Below are positions 6,000 through 11,892 of a DNA stretch of 22,127 nt, piece by piece. Origin of the DNA: a virus; IMG/VR virus record IMGVR_UViG_3300005253_003379, positions 1 to 22,127 of that record. One strand, given 5' to 3'. The translations under genes were made by a program, and so were the position numbers. The first letter of the stretch is position 1. Every line of letters starts with the position of its first letter. The notes below the pieces were generated by a model that saw only the letters and a program-made list of their open reading frames with translations, was not told the origin of the DNA and did not search any database.

Positions 6000-6122
6000 T
6001 TAATTTATTATTGAAATAGCAACTGCAAATATTAAAAATAATATTGCATATGTTAATCGTGTAATTGATTTAAATCTTCTTTCTTGAGATTCAATATAAT
6101 CTTGTACTGCATTTGCACTCAT
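6000..6122 (-). CDS. Small membrane protein (40 aa), C-terminal anchor
   Basis: The first 20 residues are polar and end in basic ERRFKSITR. Residues 23-39 form one hydrophobic helix reaching the C-terminus, as in a tail-anchored protein. The ATG overlaps the preceding stop as ATGA, and the end joins the next gene by TAA-A-ATG. Coupled junctions on both sides support translation. Confidence 0.68.
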   Translation of the reverse strand: MSANAVQDYIESQERRFKSITRLTYAILFLIFAVAISIIN

Positions 6123-6493
6123 TTCCCATCCCCCTTGATTTTTTTAAGAAGTAAATCTCTAACTAACTGATTAAAAACTAATGTGCTCATTGAAAGATTT
6201 TCATTTGGATTCTTAAACATAACTTCTTCCTCAATCAACTTAATTATCTCATTGGTTTGGGTGAGGGTTTTTTTAAGTCCTATGAGTTCAAACTTTACTT
6301 CTAAATATTCTTCAATCCTTTTATGATATTCTTTTGGGGCTTTCCAAAATGAAGCCAATCCTGTATGTTTTCCTGTTTTTTCCATAACCCCTTTCTCATA
6401 ACATATCCCTTGTTGGTCAAGTAAATCTATCATTACATTATGTTTCCACTCTAACTGCTGAATCTCTTTTTCAAGTTGTTTTTTTGTTTTCAT
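6119..6493 (-). CDS. Coiled-coil protein of unknown function
   Basis: 124 residues. A Lys/Glu-rich amphipathic helix opens the protein (KKQLEKEIQQLEWKH). A less regular section around GICYEKGVMEKTG follows, then a second long helix at about 55-95 with heptad leucines (EYLEVKFELIGLKKTL). The C-terminus is basic. The layout resembles small phage recombination-mediator or scaffold-like proteins, but there is no diagnostic motif. It overlaps the upstream 38-residue gene by 23 bases. Confidence 0.75.
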   Translation of the reverse strand: MKTKKQLEKEIQQLEWKHNVMIDLLDQQGICYEKGVMEKTGKHTGLASFWKAPKEYHKRIEEYLEVKFELIGLKKTLTQTNEIIKLIEEEVMFKNPNENLSMSTLVFNQLVRDLLLKKIKGDGK

Positions 6494-6587
6494 TTTTGTT
6501 TCTCCCTAAAAAGTAACCAAATAAGAAAGATATTAATCCCCATAAAATTACTAGCAATTTATCAGTAACAGATAATTGTTCAATCAT
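6471..6587 (-). CDS. Tiny single-pass membrane protein (38 aa)
   Basis: The start at ATG 6587 overlaps the stop of the zinc-ribbon gene as ATGA. A hydrophobic helix at about residues 10-27 ends at GYFLGRN, and a basic Lys-rich tail follows. Its last 23 bases overlap the start of the following gene in another frame. A weak purine-rich site (GAGGCAGGG) precedes the ATG. Confidence 0.62.
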   Translation of the reverse strand: MIEQLSVTDKLLVILWGLISFLFGYFLGRNKNENKKTT

Positions 6588-6898
6588 ATCCCTGCCTCAA
6601 CATATTTTTTAATTGCGTTTTTTAAGTCGGTGATTTTCTTTTCCATTTCTGGCATTATTTCAATACATTCAGGACACTTTTCATTTGGGGGCAATACAGC
6701 ATACCAATCTTCCAAAAATCCTAAAAACCTCTGGCATGATGCTCTTAATTTAAATATAACTTTCTCGCACTCATCACAATAAGTTATTCTTCTCTCTGAA
6801 TTCAACTTCCCACAATAATAACTTATTCTATTTGTAAATTCCCTTTCTTGCCCACATCCCTTTAATTCTTCTTCTGCGATTTGTGTTTCTGTTTTCAT
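6584..6898 (-). CDS. Cysteine-rich, probably zinc-binding protein
   Basis: 104 residues with seven cysteines. Those at about residue 15 (GCGQE), 29 (YYCGK) and in the pair YCDEC at 41-44 could form one zinc site. A later pair at 75-78 (KCPEC) and a single cysteine at about 55 could add to a second. The last 25 residues form a charged helix. Similar small zinc proteins are frequent in virus early regions as transcription or protein-contact factors. No named family is recognised. Confidence 0.78.
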   Translation of the reverse strand: MKTETQIAEEELKGCGQEREFTNRISYYCGKLNSERRITYCDECEKVIFKLRASCQRFLGFLEDWYAVLPPNEKCPECIEIMPEMEKKITDLKNAIKKYVEAGI

Positions 6899-6899
6899 T

Positions 6900-7064
6900 T
6901 TATCTATTTAAGTAATCAGACATTTCTAATTCTTCATCTATCTTTATATTTTGCAAAATCTCATTGTGCTCATCATTATCAGATAATCTTGGCATATTTT
7001 CCATCATCTTTGATTTCAAAATCAATTCTTTTGCTATGTTTTCTAATTGTTTTTCGTTTTCCAT
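6900..7064 (-). CDS. Small acidic helical protein (54 aa)
   Basis: The frame from ATG 7064 is Glu- and Asn-rich and helical, with methionine clusters in the middle and a strongly acidic second half (KIDEELEMSDYL). It ends TAA-A-ATG into the next gene. No ribosome-binding site is evident, and the 95 bases before it contain no clear ATG-started gene. The regular junction and biased composition argue that it is real. Confidence 0.62.
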   Translation of the reverse strand: MENEKQLENIAKELILKSKMMENMPRLSDNDEHNEILQNIKIDEELEMSDYLNR

Positions 7065-7083
7065 TTTATTATCAAGGGATTAG

Positions 7084-7164
7084 TTATGCTCCAACCCCAA
7101 GAGCCCCACCAAGAACAAAATCGAAAAGAGGTTCAAATGAACTGGTGAGTATGAAATTTTTAAT
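7084..7164 (-). CDS. Possible 26-aa peptide with a non-ATG start
   Basis: The frame read from ATT 7164 to TAA 7084 encodes a peptide with a protein-like look (FEPLFDFVLGGALG). It lies in a locally G+C-richer stretch and overlaps the preceding stop by a few bases. It has no ATG, GTG or usable TTG at its head and no Shine-Dalgarno site, so translation is doubtful. It may be a fragment of a decayed gene. Confidence 0.2.
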   Translation of the reverse strand: MKNFILTSSFEPLFDFVLGGALGVGA

Positions 7165-7456
7165 CTAACGGAATAACTGTATATTCTGTTTTCAAACCTT
7201 CACCTGTTTTTGAAACCTTGAATTCTTTTAACTCTGGTTTCTCTGCAACCATTGCTTTCAAGTTTTTCAAAACAGATACTGGCACACGATAATCTTCATC
7301 GTTAAGAACAACTACCTTAACTGTGAAAGTTGTTCCATCTTCTTTTGTGAATTCTCTTTCTTCAACTTGTAAATTTACTGGAATTCTCTCAAGCTCTGAA
7401 ATGTTCCTAGTTTTTGGTGTTTCGTATGCTTCTGCTTCTTCCTTTAAAGTTCCCAT
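7160..7456 (-). CDS. Conserved small viral/plasmid protein with VPVSVLK and YTVIPLD motifs
   Basis: 98 residues. A charged helical N-terminus (GTLKEEAEAYE) precedes a beta-rich domain: LERIPVNL, FTVKVVVLN, YRVPVSVLKNLK, then FKVSKTGEGL and a terminal YTVIPLD. I recall near-identical layouts in many phage and archaeal virus contigs, usually annotated as hypothetical and located near replication genes. The strand-helix-strand end could bind nucleic acid, but the function is not established. Its start follows AGGAGG. Confidence 0.8.
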   Translation of the reverse strand: MGTLKEEAEAYETPKTRNISELERIPVNLQVEEREFTKEDGTTFTVKVVVLNDEDYRVPVSVLKNLKAMVAEKPELKEFKVSKTGEGLKTEYTVIPLD

Positions 7457-7469
7457 TTTTATATTCCTC

Positions 7470-7679
7470 CTATAATTTATTTTCTCCGTTTGGAGTTTGA
7501 TTTAATTCCTCAACAACTTCTTCTGCTGTTTGATCCTTGTCAATGGATTTGTTTGGATATTTTGTTTTTAGGATTTTAATATCCTGTTCCTGTTTCTTAA
7601 GAAGTGATTCAAGTTTAGGATATTGTTCATGGAGTTTTCTTAATTCGCCTATTGTTAAATCATCAAAGTTTAGTTTCAT
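7470..7679 (-). CDS. Small charged helical protein (69 aa)
   Basis: The start at ATG 7679 is preferred over the ATG at 7712, because it follows the upstream stop by one base (TAA-A-ATG) and is preceded by GAGGTT. The protein opens with a strand (MKLNFDDLTIGEL). It continues as a long helix with heptad leucines (LEQ-type KKQEQDIKILK), and ends in a Glu/Asn tail. No family is recognised. Confidence 0.68.
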   Translation of the reverse strand: MKLNFDDLTIGELRKLHEQYPKLESLLKKQEQDIKILKTKYPNKSIDKDQTAEEVVEELNQTPNGENKL

Positions 7680-7680
7680 T

Positions 7681-7794
7681 TTAAAATCCAACCTCATCCA
7701 TTTTAATTTCAAATTTCTTCATAACCTTACAAATTTCTTTTGCGTATTCTGGGTTGTCTGTTTCAATTTCTATTGTTATTTTCTCTTTGTTCAT
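7681..7794 (-). CDS. Tiny alpha/beta protein (37 aa)
   Basis: ATG 7794 lies 5 bases after GGAGGTTG, a good ribosome-binding site, and overlaps the upstream stop. A beta strand (KITIEIETD) is followed by a helix (EYAKEICKVMKKF) and a short acidic end. The stop joins the next gene by TAA-A-ATG. Confidence 0.68.
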   Translation of the reverse strand: MNKEKITIEIETDNPEYAKEICKVMKKFEIKMDEVGF

Positions 7795-7946
7795 TCTTCA
7801 ACCTCCACTAAAAAATAATGCCAAACATACCAACAATCTCCCCATTCACTACCACCATGCAAAGATTTTGTTTGTCTTAATGTGTTAAGATAAATTGCTC
7901 CCTTTGGAACTTTATCTCCTGTTGCGAATTTATGTATTCTTTTCAT
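7791..7946 (-). CDS. Small beta-rich protein (51 aa), HKFATGDKVP type
   Basis: Starts at ATG 7946 (ATGA overlap) and ends ATGA into the next gene. The order is HKFATGDKVPKGAIYL, then a polar loop, then an aromatic-rich strand (CWYVWHYFLVEVE). Short proteins ending in W/Y-x-V-W-x-Y-F-x-V after a TGDKIP-like head occur as hypotheticals in many phages. Homology is only a pattern impression and the role is unknown. Confidence 0.72.
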   Translation of the reverse strand: MKRIHKFATGDKVPKGAIYLNTLRQTKSLHGGSEWGDCWYVWHYFLVEVEE

Positions 7947-8134
7947 TCTTTCTTTTTTGTTGGTGGGAAAATATTATTATCTAACTCTATCAAATGTTTC
8001 TTGTATCTTTCCTCTAAATTTATTTCAATTAACTTTAAAACTACAAAAACCTCGCTTGTTCTTGCATTGTGAATTTCAAACACGTTCATAACTGACTTAA
8101 CTATTTCTGAAACTCTCTCGCTTTCATCTTTCAT
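7943..8134 (-). CDS. Small helical protein (63 aa), unknown function
   Basis: ATG 8134 overlaps the stop of the first gene of the unit (ATGA) and has GGAGGCAC 12-19 bases upstream. The product is an amphipathic helical protein (SERVSEIVKSVMNVF, then EVFVVLKLIEINLEERY) with a basic end. Alternating hydrophobic spacing suggests oligomer formation. No recognised domain. Confidence 0.72.
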   Translation of the reverse strand: MKDESERVSEIVKSVMNVFEIHNARTSEVFVVLKLIEINLEERYKKHLIELDNNIFPPTKKKE

Positions 8135-8295
8135 TTTTTCTGTGCCTCCTTTATTTCATCCCACATTTTATGTTTTGAAATAAGATTATACATTCTTTGG
8201 ATTACAAATTCCAATTTCTTCAGGTTCAAGATATTTTTTTTAGCTGTTAGCTTATTTCTTAACCCCCGTGAAATCTCCATCGTTGTTTTTTCCAT
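8131..8295 (-). CDS. Possible ribbon-helix-helix regulator (54 aa)
   Basis: First gene of the long minus-strand chain, next to the divergent promoter region. The N-terminal strand TTMEISRGLRNKLTAKK matches the x-I-x-V-x-x-x-L-x-x-x-L pattern of the DNA-binding strand and first helix of ribbon-helix-helix proteins. A second helix (KLEFVIQRMYNLI) follows. Such proteins often repress their own divergent promoter. Inverted repeat ATAGATT/AATCTAT lies 19-44 bases upstream. The fold is a pattern judgement and could be wrong. Confidence 0.6.
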   Translation of the reverse strand: MEKTTMEISRGLRNKLTAKKNILNLKKLEFVIQRMYNLISKHKMWDEIKEAQKK

Positions 8296-8425
8296 TTTAA
8301 ATTCTATACTTTTATAGATTATATCCCTTATAAATCTATCGGAAATTATAGAATTATGGAAATATGAGAATACTATTTTGAAGTAGTTATAAATATTTAA
8401 ATACTCTTTGCAATTTTAAAAAGAG
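8296..8425. promoter_or_regulatory. Divergent promoter region with inverted repeat
   Basis: This region has no gene and separates the minus-strand early chain from the plus-strand replication unit. Plus-strand TATA candidates are TTATAAATA at 8387-8395 and TATTTAAATA at 8394-8403, followed by ATG 8426 with only a few bases of leader. For the minus strand, TTTATAA near 8329-8335 would start transcription close to ATG 8295. ATAGATT (8314-8320) and AATCTAT (8333-8339) form a 7-bp inverted repeat with a 12-base spacer, a possible operator. The extreme AT content also makes it a candidate origin. Confidence 0.5.
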
Positions 8426-8602
8426 ATGGACTTAACTATCTACTTAAATAAAAAAGTGCAAATAATTTTAACAAATGAATTCACATATATTGGTAAATGT
8501 ATTTCTGCAGATGAAGATAGCATAACAATCATAGATAAAAATAATTCTAATGTTTCATTAAAAAAAAGTATTATTGCAACTATCTTGGAGGTTGGAGAAT
8601 GA
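8426..8602 (+). CDS. Sm/LSm-like small beta-barrel protein (58 aa)
   Basis: First gene of the replication unit, with a very short leader. The order of elements is strand KKVQIILTNEFTYIGKC, then acidic ADEDSITIIDKNN, then strand NVSLKKSIIATILEV. That order fits the Sm1 fold (a strand ending in F-x-Y-x-G, a second strand with D-x-x-x-I-x-L) and the final Sm-like strand. In LSm/Hfq proteins this surface binds U- or A-rich RNA as a ring. Its stop overlaps the next ATG (ATGA). The fold call is inferred from the pattern; other SH3-like barrels would look similar. Confidence 0.68.
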   Translation: MDLTIYLNKKVQIILTNEFTYIGKCISADEDSITIIDKNNSNVSLKKSIIATILEVGE

Positions 8603-8721
8603 TAAGACAATGTGAAAACTGCTGGGAAAGTTATGATACTGAAAAAAAGGGAGCAAATGAATTTCATTGTTCAAAATGTAATAAAAAGAAGGGGGAAGAA
8701 GAAAATGGTATGGATTCCTGA
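8599..8721 (+). CDS. Zinc-ribbon peptide (40 aa)
   Basis: The start overlaps the previous stop (ATGA), with GGAGGTTGGAG upstream. Two C-x-x-C pairs, QCENC at about residues 5-8 and HCSKC at about 24-27, are separated by about 15 residues, a standard zinc-ribbon spacing. The end is Lys/Glu-rich. The last 17 bases overlap the helicase start. It could be a separately encoded zinc domain for the helicase or an RNA polymerase-associated factor. Confidence 0.7.
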   Translation: MIRQCENCWESYDTEKKGANEFHCSKCNKKKGEEENGMDS

Positions 8722-10177
8722 AAAAAGAGAAGTTTTTACTGAAGAAGCTCCAGAAGAAAAACCGAAGAAAAAAAGAAAACTCAAACAAATCTTTTCTCGT
8801 AGAGGACAAATTGAAAGCTTCTGGAAAGAGCAACCCTTTTTTTATGACAAATCAAAATTGTTTTGGTTATGGGATAAAGAAGATAAAAAATGGGTTAGGA
8901 GTGATGAAGTTGATTTTTTAAATTCCATTCAAGAATCTCTTGGAATTGAAACGATTAATTCAAAAACAAAAAGTGAACTGATTTCAGGATTTCAACAGAT
9001 AGGAAGGAAGAAATGCCCAAAAGAAATGGAAAAACATTGGGTTCAATTTAAAGATATGATTTACGATATAAGAACTGGTGGAAGTTTTGAAGCAACTCCA
9101 GAGTATTTTATAACAAATCCTATCCCTTACAATGTTGGAAAATCAGATGAAACACCAGAAATAGATAAATTACTTATAGAATGGGTTGGAGAAAAATACA
9201 AACAAACTCTTTATGAAATAATGGCTTACAACATTTCTTTGAACAAATTTATGCAAAGGATTATTGCTTTATGTGGTGGGGGGAGTAATGGAAAAGGAAC
9301 TTTCATTAAATTGAATTACAAATTTCTTGGAAAAGATAATTGTGTTTCAAGTGAAATAAAAACATTATCTGAAAACGTATTTGAAGCAGCAGTTCTTTAT
9401 AGAAAATTATTATGTGTGATGGGTGAAGTTAGCTATGGGGATTTAAAAAATACAAATCAATTAAAGAAATTAGGTGGAGAAGATTTAATATCTTTTCAGT
9501 TTAAAGGAAAAACTCCTTTTACAGATGAAAATACTGCAACTTGCATTTGTGCAACAAATTCGCTACCTTCAACTCCAGATAAGAGCGTTGGGTTTTATAG
9601 GAAATGGCTAATAGTTGATTTCCCAAACCAATTTGAAGAAATAAGCAAAGATCTAATTGAAAAAATCCCAGAAAAAGAATTTGAAAATTTGGCTAAAAAA
9701 TGTTTAAATATTCTAAAAGAATTATACAAAACAAAGAAATTTACTAATGAAGGGAATTTTGAAGAAAGAATTAAAAGATATGAAGAAAGGAGTAATCCTG
9801 TAATGAAATTCGTTGATGATTACTGTGAAGAAAAAATTGGATTTAATACTCCAATAAGAAATTTTACTAATGAATGTAATAAATATCTTAAAAGTAAACA
9901 TTTGAGAGTTTTAACAGCTAATCAAATTGGAAAGATATTAAGAAATGAAGGGTTTATGGTTGGAAATCGTAAGATTGATGATATTTCTAGTGTTGTTGTA
10001 TTGAATTTAATAATAAAGACAAAGAAAAACTATCGGAACTATCGGAACTATGAAAATTCTCACTCATCTTCTATATGTAATTCTATTGAGAATAATGATA
10101 GTTCTAATAGTTCTAATAGTAATATAGAAGAAGAAGAAGTAAATTTCCACGAGATCCAAAGAAAGGGAAGATATTGA
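8705..10177 (+). CDS. SF3 (D5/P4-type) replicative helicase
   Basis: 490 residues from ATG 8705, chosen because the longer frame from 8612 lies inside the zinc-ribbon gene and 8705 follows a GGGGGAAG site. A basic N-terminal region is followed by a D5-type N-terminal domain (about residues 40-180). The SF3 ATPase core comes next: Walker A GGGSNGKGT at about 190-199, Walker B LLCVMGEV at about 236-242, sensor ATNSLP at about 283-288, and GFYRKWLIVDF at about 296-306 supplying the arginine finger. A winged-helix-like segment (LTANQIGKILRNEGF) lies near 420. No primase domain is visible, so priming must come from the host. The Asn/Ser-rich tail is encoded partly by short DNA repeats. It is expected to unwind the circular genome from its origin. 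Confidence 0.92.
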   Translation: MVWIPEKREVFTEEAPEEKPKKKRKLKQIFSRRGQIESFWKEQPFFYDKSKLFWLWDKEDKKWVRSDEVDFLNSIQESLGIETINSKTKSELISGFQQIGRKKCPKEMEKHWVQFKDMIYDIRTGGSFEATPEYFITNPIPYNVGKSDETPEIDKLLIEWVGEKYKQTLYEIMAYNISLNKFMQRIIALCGGGSNGKGTFIKLNYKFLGKDNCVSSEIKTLSENVFEAAVLYRKLLCVMGEVSYGDLKNTNQLKKLGGEDLISFQFKGKTPFTDENTATCICATNSLPSTPDKSVGFYRKWLIVDFPNQFEEISKDLIEKIPEKEFENLAKKCLNILKELYKTKKFTNEGNFEERIKRYEERSNPVMKFVDDYCEEKIGFNTPIRNFTNECNKYLKSKHLRVLTANQIGKILRNEGFMVGNRKIDDISSVVVLNLIIKTKKNYRNYRNYENSHSSSICNSIENNDSSNSSNSNIEEEEVNFHEIQRKGRY

Positions 10178-10710
10178 CAGGCAAATATTCAATAAGTTCT
10201 GTGAAGTATGGAAAACAAGGAAGAAACAAAAGAACAGTATGGGCTATAAATCCAAAACCATTCAAAGAAGCTCACTTTGCAGTTTATCCTGAAGAACTTT
10301 GTGAAACTCCAATCAAAGCAGGATGTCCTGAATTTGTTTGTGTTGAGTGCAAGAAACCGAGAGAAGTGATATTTGAACCATCAGAAGAATATAAAAAATT
10401 ATTGAGAAATCAAGGGAAGGGTTGGAGTTCAGAGAGAAGAAAAGAAGCTATTAAAATAGGAAACGCATTGGCAGAAGGAACACGGCACGATATTACAGCA
10501 GATTATAGAAGAGCAGGTTATACTGATTGTGGATGTAATGTAGGATTTACAGGAGGAAGTGTTTTGGATATGTTCTTTGGTTCTGGAACAACAGGGATAG
10601 TAGCATTAAAACAAAACAAGAAATTTATTGGAATTGAATTAAGTCAGGAATATATTGAAATTGCCAAGAAAAGATTAAAACCTTTTTTAGAGCAAACAAA
10701 ACTAAAATGA
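10174..10710 (+). CDS. C-terminal half of a DNA N4/N6 methyltransferase (AdoMet-binding half)
   Basis: 178 residues from TTG 10174, which overlaps the helicase stop. RNKRTVWAINPKPF at about 17-30 and HFAVYPEEL at 34-42 are followed by a cysteine-bearing insertion (CVEC at 56-59, CGC at 119-121). Motif I is LDMFFGSGTTG at 131-141 and motif II is FIGIEL at 151-156. In the beta-class enzymes I know with this order, the catalytic S/D-PP-Y/F motif lies upstream of the NKR-VW segment. Here that whole half is absent, and the upstream frame is occupied by the helicase gene. The product should bind AdoMet, but has no visible methyl-transfer site. It may be a remnant, or may work with a host or separate subunit. 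Confidence 0.85.
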   Translation: MTGKYSISSVKYGKQGRNKRTVWAINPKPFKEAHFAVYPEELCETPIKAGCPEFVCVECKKPREVIFEPSEEYKKLLRNQGKGWSSERRKEAIKIGNALAEGTRHDITADYRRAGYTDCGCNVGFTGGSVLDMFFGSGTTGIVALKQNKKFIGIELSQEYIEIAKKRLKPFLEQTKLK

Positions 10711-10892
10711 ACCCTAGATTAACAGACATACAAAAAATCTCAAGAAGAAGATGTCAAACAAAAGGTTGCCCAAATAAAGCAATAGGAATCTTCAAAAAGA
10801 AGTTCTTATGTAAAGAATGTTATTTAAGGGCAAATCCCACTTCAAAAGATAGAAAATTTAAATATGTTAATTATATACCCTATTGGAGATAA
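10707..10892 (+). CDS. Small basic zinc-finger protein (61 aa)
   Basis: The start overlaps the methyltransferase stop (ATGA). Cysteines are arranged C-x4-C (RCQTKGC, about 16-21) and C-x2-C (LCKEC, about 35-38), which suits one zinc site. Many Lys and Arg residues surround it, and the end is aromatic (YIPYWR). The basic zinc-finger character suggests DNA or RNA binding. No specific family is recognised. Confidence 0.75.
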   Translation: MNPRLTDIQKISRRRCQTKGCPNKAIGIFKKKFLCKECYLRANPTSKDRKFKYVNYIPYWR

Positions 10893-10912
10893 AACCTAGC
10901 CACACCCTTAAT

Positions 10913-11017
10913 ATGCCCAAAACAAGCAAATCTGAACAAAGATCAACCAAAAAATCAAAGAAGCGAGAAAACAAGAGATTTCCTTATAAAAAGACAAGGG
11001 AAAAGAAGATTGAGTAA
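10913..11017 (+). CDS. Possible tiny Lys/Arg-rich protein (34 aa)
   Basis: An open frame from ATG 10913 to TAA 11015-11017, 20 bases after the preceding gene. Over 40 percent of residues are Lys or Arg (segments KKSKKRENKR and KKTREKK), and there is no hydrophobic core. There is no ribosome-binding site and the spacing is looser than elsewhere, so it could be untranslated 3' sequence. Basic tiny proteins do occur in the virion block nearby. Confidence 0.42.
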   Translation: MPKTSKSEQRSTKKSKKRENKRFPYKKTREKKIE

Positions 11018-11043
11018 TTCCCTACAATTAGAATTAGGACAAC

Positions 11044-11081
11044 CCTGTTAAGAAAAAGAGGTGATTCAAAAACTTAACAGG
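11044..11081. terminator. 9-bp perfect hairpin between convergent units
   Basis: CCTGTTAAG (11044-11052) pairs exactly with CTTAACAGG (11073-11081) around a 20-base loop. It lies between the end of the replication unit (11017) and the end of the convergent 11099-11542 gene. Position suggests a bidirectional terminator or a 3'-end stabiliser. No T-tract follows directly, so a protein-binding or recombination site is possible too. Confidence 0.5.
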
Positions 11082-11098
11082 ATTGAATATAAATAAAT

Positions 11099-11542
11099 TT
11101 ATGTTATATCAACTTCTATACTTATATTTTGTCCACAACTAAATTGGATACATGAAGTTTCAAGTGTAAAATTATTGAACCCCGAAATTAGACTTATAGA
11201 ATCTCCATCATTTATAACACTCGTAGCGTTCTTGAGTTCAATATTACAATCATTTATGAAATTCGGACAGGATACTTCTGTTAAAACTTTATTTACAGTC
11301 AAATTTAATATTGTGGGTTTTTGTCCATTACGATTAAATAGAGAAATATTTTGTATATTAGTTACATTTCCATTAGTTGCATTAACACTAAAATTTGAAA
11401 TATCCTCAACAATTAATAGAACCCCTCCAGTAGGGAAAACACTTGCTTGAATTGTATTATTGTAAGAAAATGCCCAAGCAGCAAACACAAAACTAATTGC
11501 GAATATCCCCACAATTGCATATATAAATAACTTTTTGTTCAT
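11099..11542 (-). CDS. Secreted beta-rich glycoprotein-like protein
   Basis: 147 residues. The start follows GAGGAGG with an 8-base gap. Residues 1-22 are a signal peptide (MNKKLF, hydrophobic core, cleavage likely near FAA-W). The mature part is predicted beta strand, with several N-x-S/T sequons (NVT, NIS, NLT, NFT and others) and four cysteines, SCPNF and DCN followed by SCIQF and SCG, suited to two disulfides. There is no C-terminal anchor, so it is either secreted or held on the virion by partners. The layout suits a small spike or pilin-like adhesin. Possible TATA sequences lie at 11574-11590, so it may form its own unit. Confidence 0.78.
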   Translation of the reverse strand: MNKKLFIYAIVGIFAISFVFAAWAFSYNNTIQASVFPTGGVLLIVEDISNFSVNATNGNVTNIQNISLFNRNGQKPTILNLTVNKVLTEVSCPNFINDCNIELKNATSVINDGDSISLISGFNNFTLETSCIQFSCGQNISIEVDIT

Positions 11543-11609
11543 ATTTTTTCCTCCTCTGAATATAAATTAAACTAATAAAATTTAAATATTTTTTAAGTAA
11601 AGCTAGTAA

Positions 11610-11714
11610 TTATCTTCTTCTAACTCTCTTTCTAACTGCTCTACGAACTTTTCTTCTAACAACTCGTCTAACAACTCTTCTTACCTTTTTCCTGACTTTT
11701 CTTCTTACAACCAT
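11610..11714 (-). CDS. Protamine-like peptide of eight V-R-R-x tetrads (34 aa)
   Basis: ATG 11714 follows GGAGG (spacing 8) and the frame ends at TAA 11610. After Met-Val the whole peptide is eight tandem tetrads: VRRK, VRKK, VRRV, VRRV, VRRK, VRRA, VRKR, VRRR. That is 16 Arg and 5 Lys in 34 residues, with no acidic residue. The DNA repeats correspondingly (GTTAGAAGA-like units). Such charge density is known from protamines and from viral core peptides such as adenovirus mu, so genome condensation inside the virion is a reasonable inference. It is the last of four consecutive tiny basic genes. Other readings are a membrane-active cationic peptide or a nucleic-acid silencer. Confidence 0.72.
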   Translation of the reverse strand: MVVRRKVRKKVRRVVRRVVRRKVRRAVRKRVRRR

Positions 11715-11744
11715 GATGTGTGCCTCCTCAAGTATGATTTGTGA

Positions 11745-11891
11745 TTATTTTTTCTTCACCTTTTTGAATTTTGTGATTTCAACTACCTTATTATTCCTAA
11801 ACCCCAATCTTATATCTCCAACAAACCTAAACCTAGTAGGTTTTTTTCCTGGAGGGGCTTTCATTACAACTTTTACTTTTTTAAGTACCAT
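11745..11891 (-). CDS. Small basic beta-rich protein (48 aa)
   Basis: The start at ATG 11891 is preferred over the longer frame to 11963, because it begins one base after the stop of the upstream gene. Short strands alternate with Lys/Arg clusters (KKVKVVMKAPPGKKP, RFRFVGDIRLGF, KVVEITKF), and the end is KKVKKK. No acidic patches are seen. A nucleic acid- or membrane-surface-binding role in the virion is inferred. Confidence 0.68.
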   Translation of the reverse strand: MVLKKVKVVMKAPPGKKPTRFRFVGDIRLGFRNNKVVEITKFKKVKKK

Positions 11892-11892
11892 G

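Noticed and set aside
8612-8704. Longer N-terminus of the helicase
   Set aside because: These 31 codons overlap the zinc-ribbon gene, which has two C-x-x-C pairs and a coupled start, so ATG 8705 is preferred.
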